Made by a program: the position numbers and the translations under genes. Shown here piece by piece: positions 59,801 to 64,000 of a DNA stretch of 64,000 nucleotides (positions within the stretch are counted from its first letter, which is position 1; each line of letters begins with the position of its first letter). This DNA comes from Amaranthus tricolor (taxonomy: Eukaryota > Streptophyta > Magnoliopsida > Caryophyllales > Amaranthaceae): NCBI RefSeq assembly GCF_026212465.1, contig NC_080062.1, positions 346,501-410,500 on the forward strand, written 5' to 3'. The notes beneath the pieces were generated by a model, which ran no database searches, was not told the origin of the DNA, and saw only the letters and a list, made by a program, of their open reading frames with translations.

Positions 59801-62699
59801 TTGGGAACGAACGTTCCCGGATTGCATAACGTGGCTATATTCCACGTTTCATGTAACTATGATGTTACTTGTGTTTTTGTATTTTCTTTCAAAAGTAGAT
59901 GATGAAAATTTTCTTGTCTAATTTGATCGAGTGATATTTGCAGCTCAGAGTTCAAAAGTTTTGCTTATTTATACAATGAAGATCAGTTCATGGCAGCATT
60001 AGTCAAAGATGTTAATATCGTCAAAACTCTTCCTAAGAATCTTAAGGAGGCGAGGAGAAAAAAAGCAGTCCCTTTATATAAGGTGCCAAACTCAGCATCT
60101 GTTTATTTCTATCTGCATCAAGTTTTGCCAATGTTGAAGAAGCACTCCATTGTCGAACTTGTGGTCTCGGATGGTGGCTGTTTGCAGGTGATGGTCGATT
60201 CTTCTTCTTTATCTTTTATTTTTAAACACTCTTTGAACATATTTTAGCGCAATAGCTATGTTACTCGGACTCTTCATTTTGCTTCACGTATCCGTGTCCG
60301 ATCCTTGATCTTCGTACATTGGTATGGCACTTAGACACTTTATTTTAGACGTAGAATTGAATATTTAGACGTATCCCACACTTGGACACGTATCAGTATT
60401 CAACTTTAGTACCCGAGTCCAAGTAACATATAGCCTAAAAGTAAGTTACTATTCTTACATTGACTAATTTCATTAATATGTGAGTTCGAATGTTCAAGTT
60501 TTCGCTTCTATCCAGAATCTCTTCATTTGATTATGGCTTATTTGTTGTTTTCAAGGTCAATTATAAATTATGCGTTTCTTCTATTGCAGTCAAACCTTCC
60601 TCCTAATCTTGAAGAGTATCAAAGATTGAGATGTAGGGTTGCTTTTCATGCTCTTCAGTTCCGCCGAGAAGTCCAAGAGCTTGCAACCAATATTTTGAGA
60701 AGGTCTTAATTCTATAGTTATGTTCTTGTTCTTTTTAGTACTCCCTCTATAGTTTATCCTATAACGATAGGCTGCATTTCTATTTTGTTTCATCCCGAAT
60801 TTGAACTTTTAACCAAGGGTATGGTGCTTTAGGGTTTCAACTAAAGTTAATCTGATCACCGTCAAGAAACCAACTTAACCAAAAGCTTAAGCCTTAAGTT
60901 AATGATTCAGACTCTAAAATATGTTTTATCCTACCACATTTTTTCGCACGAGAGCTCCTTAGGCTAGAAGTATAGGTGCAACACAAATCTCCCTCATAAC
61001 TTGACGCTAATATTTCCAATATTCAAACCCGTGAACCGAGTTTCTGATACATCGATCGATAGTAATTAACTTACAATTCAAACAAAAAACTTAAAATTTT
61101 ATTCTGTTTCAGATTACGAGTCCCTGGAAAGCCATTCATTGCATATGAACCAGGTCTGACCAGAGAGGCGTTGGCATACTATGGATGCGCGGAACTTTTC
61201 CAGGTAATGTATCTTTTAAGGCCTTGTTGATGGTCGATTTCTGCTTTCGTGTTGATCAATTTCGTTGACGTCAAGCTGATTTTTAAAAGGATGTGCATAC
61301 GGAACTGATTCAACACAAAAGGTCATGGATGCTAAAACGGGGAATCATTAATGGAAGACTTTCTGTGGATTCCGCTGCCCAAAGGCTCAATGGGTCTTGT
61401 CCGCTCATGCCAGAAGAGGTTAGAACGTGAAATTTTGTCAAATTTGTCGATAATATTTTTTCTGAACTAAATGCTTAAGTACTCCTCAGGTTGGTCTCAT
61501 TCTCCGTGCTTACGGATATCGGTCCGACACTGTGATATACGTCTCGGGTGGAGAAATATTCGGCGGCCAGAGAATACTCATTCCTTTGCATGCAATGTTT
61601 GATAATGTTGTCGATAGGACTTCCCTCAGCACTAGTTATGAGCTAACTAGATTATATGGCCGCGAGTCAAATTCTGCCGAACCTCCACCTAGGGTTCGTC
61701 CTGCAGCGGTGGAAGTAAGGAAAATAGAAGCATGGAAAAATGCGGGCCCACGACCCCGTCCATTACCACCCCCTCCAGCACGGCCGAAGTATCCATATAA
61801 TATTGAAGGGTGGTGGGGTTGGGTAGCGGAGAGTGATAATGAGCCTGATAGTACCATGATGGAGCTACGAACTAATGCTCATAAGTTGCTTTGGGAGGCC
61901 ATTGATTATATCGTCTGTGTTGAAGCTGATGTTTTTATACCGGGATTTGATCGTGATGGTAAGGGACGCCCAAATTTAGCAAGCTTGGTTATGGGGCACC
62001 GTCTTTATCAGTCCGCTTCTTCTGTGACATTTAGGCCAAACAGGTAATCTTGTCTCATTGTCTTGGCTATGGCGTGTACCAGGTTATTTGTTTTCATTTG
62101 CAGGTCGTTTTCGAGTCGAGAGTCTCAGTGGCTGCAAACTCCTTATGGTTTACTTTCCAACCCTCCCTAGACCCTGATTATAACTTCTATGAGTGGGAGG
62201 CCGATATTTGTTTGCTTGAACTTGCGTCTGAATCTTTTGTTTACTTTTTTGCAGAAAAGAAGTAGCCAAATTGATAGATGATCTTCGGGAGAGTATGCAC
62301 CCAGCTAACCGAACATGGCTTTCATCAATACGCAATCATTTACGAAAAACATTGCTCGATGGTCCTACGGAAGCATTTAACACGTCAAAACCACTGTCCT
62401 TTCTGTCACATCCCGTTCCCGAGTGTTCTTGTTCAAGGGGAAAAAACAATCCTCCTAATGGTTTCAACCCTCGAGTTGCTTTTAAGATTCGAAGAATTTG
62501 CCCTGCCTGGATGGGCATCGATCAAAACTCGAGACAAAAAGAAAAGGAAAGCGATGGCGAAGTTTATTCCGATGATGGCTTTATATCATCGTTTTTCTTC
62601 GGGCGGGGAATGGATAATCAAGGGGCAAGTAATGGAGGAAATGGAAGCCGAGAAGAGTCACAGTTCGAGGACCAAGAGATCGAAAACGGGGAAAGATGA
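56803..62699 (+). CDS. O-fucosyltransferase family protein, 691 aa, ten exons
   Basis: Join 56803-57057, 58131-58215, 59177-59247, 59354-59442, 59944-60187, 60590-60702, 61113-61203, 61290-61418, 61490-62043, 62255-62699; every junction is GT-AG and the frame stays open. A basic N-terminus and one hydrophobic segment (about residues 27-45) suggest a type II Golgi membrane protein. The O-FucT-like domain shows VRVRGGFHEIRNAISDAVAV (from residue 125; the family's GG-x-N-Q-x-R...D region), LNATLVIPE, a conserved FHALQFR...EVQELA block, GKPFIAYEPGLTREALAYYG with C-A-E-L-F, and YVSGGEIFGG. Then come a Pro-rich insert (PRPRPLPPPPARPKYPY), WEAIDYIVCVEADVFIPGFD, and a tail with PVPECSCSRG and acidic residues. 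Presumed role: a glycosyltransferase of wall or protein glycan synthesis; donor and acceptor unknown. The usual H-L-R-(F/Y)-E motif is replaced by A-Y-E-P-G, as in one plant subgroup. Confidence 0.9.
57744..57904. mobile_element. MITE, family A copy 1, in intron 1
   Basis: Ends tatagtgcgaaaatac... and ...tttttgcactata are inverted. The flanks gttgggt and gttgggg are a near-perfect duplication. The 161-bp body aligns with the copy at 58430-58588. Confidence 0.7.
58430..58588. mobile_element. MITE, family A copy 2, in intron 2
   Basis: Ends tatagtgcaaaatac... and ...ttgttttgcgctata are inverted. The 8-bp flanks are atcacgaa and atcactat. It shares 'atttacaata-cccatac-gt' and other blocks with copy 1. 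Confidence 0.68.
59486..59857. mobile_element. Possible MITE in intron 4
   Basis: gttacttgaaacg at the left is inverted as cgtttcatgtaac at the right (12 of 13 bases), followed on both inner sides by 'gaacg/cgttc' blocks. No target duplication identified. Confidence 0.45.
60255..60434. mobile_element. Foldback MITE in intron 5
   Basis: gctatgttactcggactc at the left pairs with the complement of gagtccaagtaacatatagc at the right. The interior has 'cacgtatccgtgtcc' and 'ggacacgtatc' inverted as well. It is a common plant MITE type. Confidence 0.65.
60858..60938. mobile_element. MITE fragment, member 3 of a three-copy family
   Basis: 'aagaaaccaactta', 'aaaagcttaagcc', 'gactctaaaatatg' match the copies at 11421 and 52906, more diverged. 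It lies in intron 6. Confidence 0.5.
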
Positions 62700-64000
62700 C
62701 GGAGAACATATCTTCGGGAGATGTACATAGACAAATATTGGGTGGGTTGGAAATTTTTCGCGCTTCAACTTTCGACTGGCACGTTCCCGATTCTTTAGCC
62801 AACTGCTTTAATTCTAGTATGTCCAGTTAGAAGCATTTGGCTGTTTTTCGAATAGATTTAATGTTAGAAATTTATGGGAGAATTTATAGTGCAAATTTTT
62901 GTGTGTAGCAAAATCTTTACTGGTAGCTCTAAACTGTACAATTAGAATGAATCCTTCTAGATTTTGAGTATTACCTGATGATTATGTAAAATGTTTATTA
63001 ATAGTATATGGTATACTTATATTTATAGCTTTTTTTAAAAAATTTTTTAACCTTGTTGGTGCATATGGTATACCGATGCCTTGGTTATGGCTCGGTTATT
63101 TAGTTAAAAATTGTTTTAATATTGAATTGTAACATTTGACACAGAAAAATGACAAAGGAATTGGTTCTATTTACATGTAGAAATGAGTGTTTAGCGCATT
63201 ATATACTAGTATTCAGTATTCACCCATCAGTGACCAAATGCTAAGTATCAATCGGAATTCCGAATGAAGATTAGGTTTAAACAGTATTGGTTAATGGCTT
63301 AATGCTAATACTTATGCTTGAATAGCATGTATTCACCCAGTTCCTGCCTTTATGCGGGTTATTGGGTACGGTGATGATGACGATGATGGTGCATGGTGGG
63401 TTTCCAACTTCTTGAAGTATGGGTCGAGCCGTTGATGGTCATAGGTTTGATGAGAAAGGCAAATGGGAGAGGCGGTTCGTGGAATAGAATGTTGGAAAAG
63501 GCGATGAAAAGGGGACGATACTATTGAAAAGAGACGATAAACAATAAATATAGGAGTATTGTTAGTAAAGATGAATTATTGTAGCAAATTCAAAAGTAAG
63601 AAAGTATACAACATTTTTATATTAGTTTTGAAACAACTTAGACATAAAAAAAACTTTTAATGTAAAGAAATGAGAAACTTGCTCTAAAGAAAAACAAAAT
63701 AAAAAAAAAATAAAAACACATTGTACGAATATTTCTTTTCTTTTAGTTGCCTAAAAGAGAAACTTGAATGATAGCAATCTTTCTTGAGCCCACTATGTGT
63801 TCCAACTTTTTATCTATGTGCCCACACCTTTGCCATGTGAGGTGAATATATAATGTGTTCATTTGATCATTGTCCTTTCTATCTCATGATGTTTATGCAA
63901 GCAAATCATTGAGGAGTCACTAACAAGTGTAGTTGCTAAATTATCTTTTCTTTGAGAATAGAACATTGATTCTAAGGATGAAATTATTTTCAACCAAATA
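62700..64000. other. 3' flank of the O-fucosyltransferase gene
   Basis: It contains the 3' UTR (aattt/tgtg-rich, extent not determined) and AT-rich intergenic DNA. I see no further gene before the window edge. Confidence 0.55.

Noticed and set aside
62278..62730. 150-codon frame overlapping the last O-fucosyltransferase exon
   Set aside because: The other frame continues the spliced gene in phase and ends in a normal acidic tail; this one is an overlapping shadow.

Overview
The window reads as nuclear DNA from a dicot plant: it is strongly AT-rich, its genes have GT-AG introns, and plant-specific families and plant transposons are present (a Cassandra TRIM, a DD39D mariner, a chromodomain Ty3/gypsy element, MULEs, hAT and CACTA MITEs). 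Scattered fragments of the 'gtctcac' type and abundant TTA/TAA tracts suggest Caryophyllales, perhaps an Amaranthaceae species such as spinach. That placement is an impression, not a measurement.

Five genes can be modelled with all splice phases agreeing. (1) A secreted peptide precursor of 190 aa at 7109-11049 (+) whose C-terminus looks like the RGF/GOLVEN/CLEL root growth factor family. (2, 3) Two tandem GDSL esterase/lipase paralogues on the minus strand, 13566-18716 (359 aa) and 24032-30872 (363 aa), with the same five-exon structure. (4) An intronless-ORF type II phosphatidylinositol 4-kinase gamma, 34579-36195 (-), with a spliced 5' leader reaching about 38480. (5) A ten-exon O-fucosyltransferase-family gene, 56803-62699 (+), 691 aa, predicted to be a type II Golgi protein. 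A small secreted-looking ORF at 12323-12595 (-) is uncertain.

The rest is mostly transposon strata. About 665-4780 is a decayed MULE with long terminal inverted repeats, a transposase broken by nonsense codons, and large TTA and TAA tracts placed symmetrically inside its ends; a related internally deleted copy lies at 49481-50033. A CACTA-like element carrying five 169-bp tandem repeats sits in the last intron of the peptide gene. Likely solo LTRs lie between the two GDSL genes (19392-23548) and inside intron 3 of the second (25578-26464). A mariner transposase pseudogene (40294-48413, minus) is split by a 6.8-kb composite insertion: a complete Cassandra TRIM joined to a 5'-truncated Tekay-like chromovirus with its long 3' LTR. 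Between 48.8 and 53.3 kb are a foldback element with phased 23-bp palindromes, a textbook hAT MITE with an exact 8-bp target duplication, and a decayed Cassandra-like LTR. The introns of the O-fucosyltransferase gene hold several further MITEs, two from the same family.

The five genes have no evident shared pathway. The two GDSL genes are a local duplication, and the others look like independent single-copy neighbours in a transposon-rich landscape.
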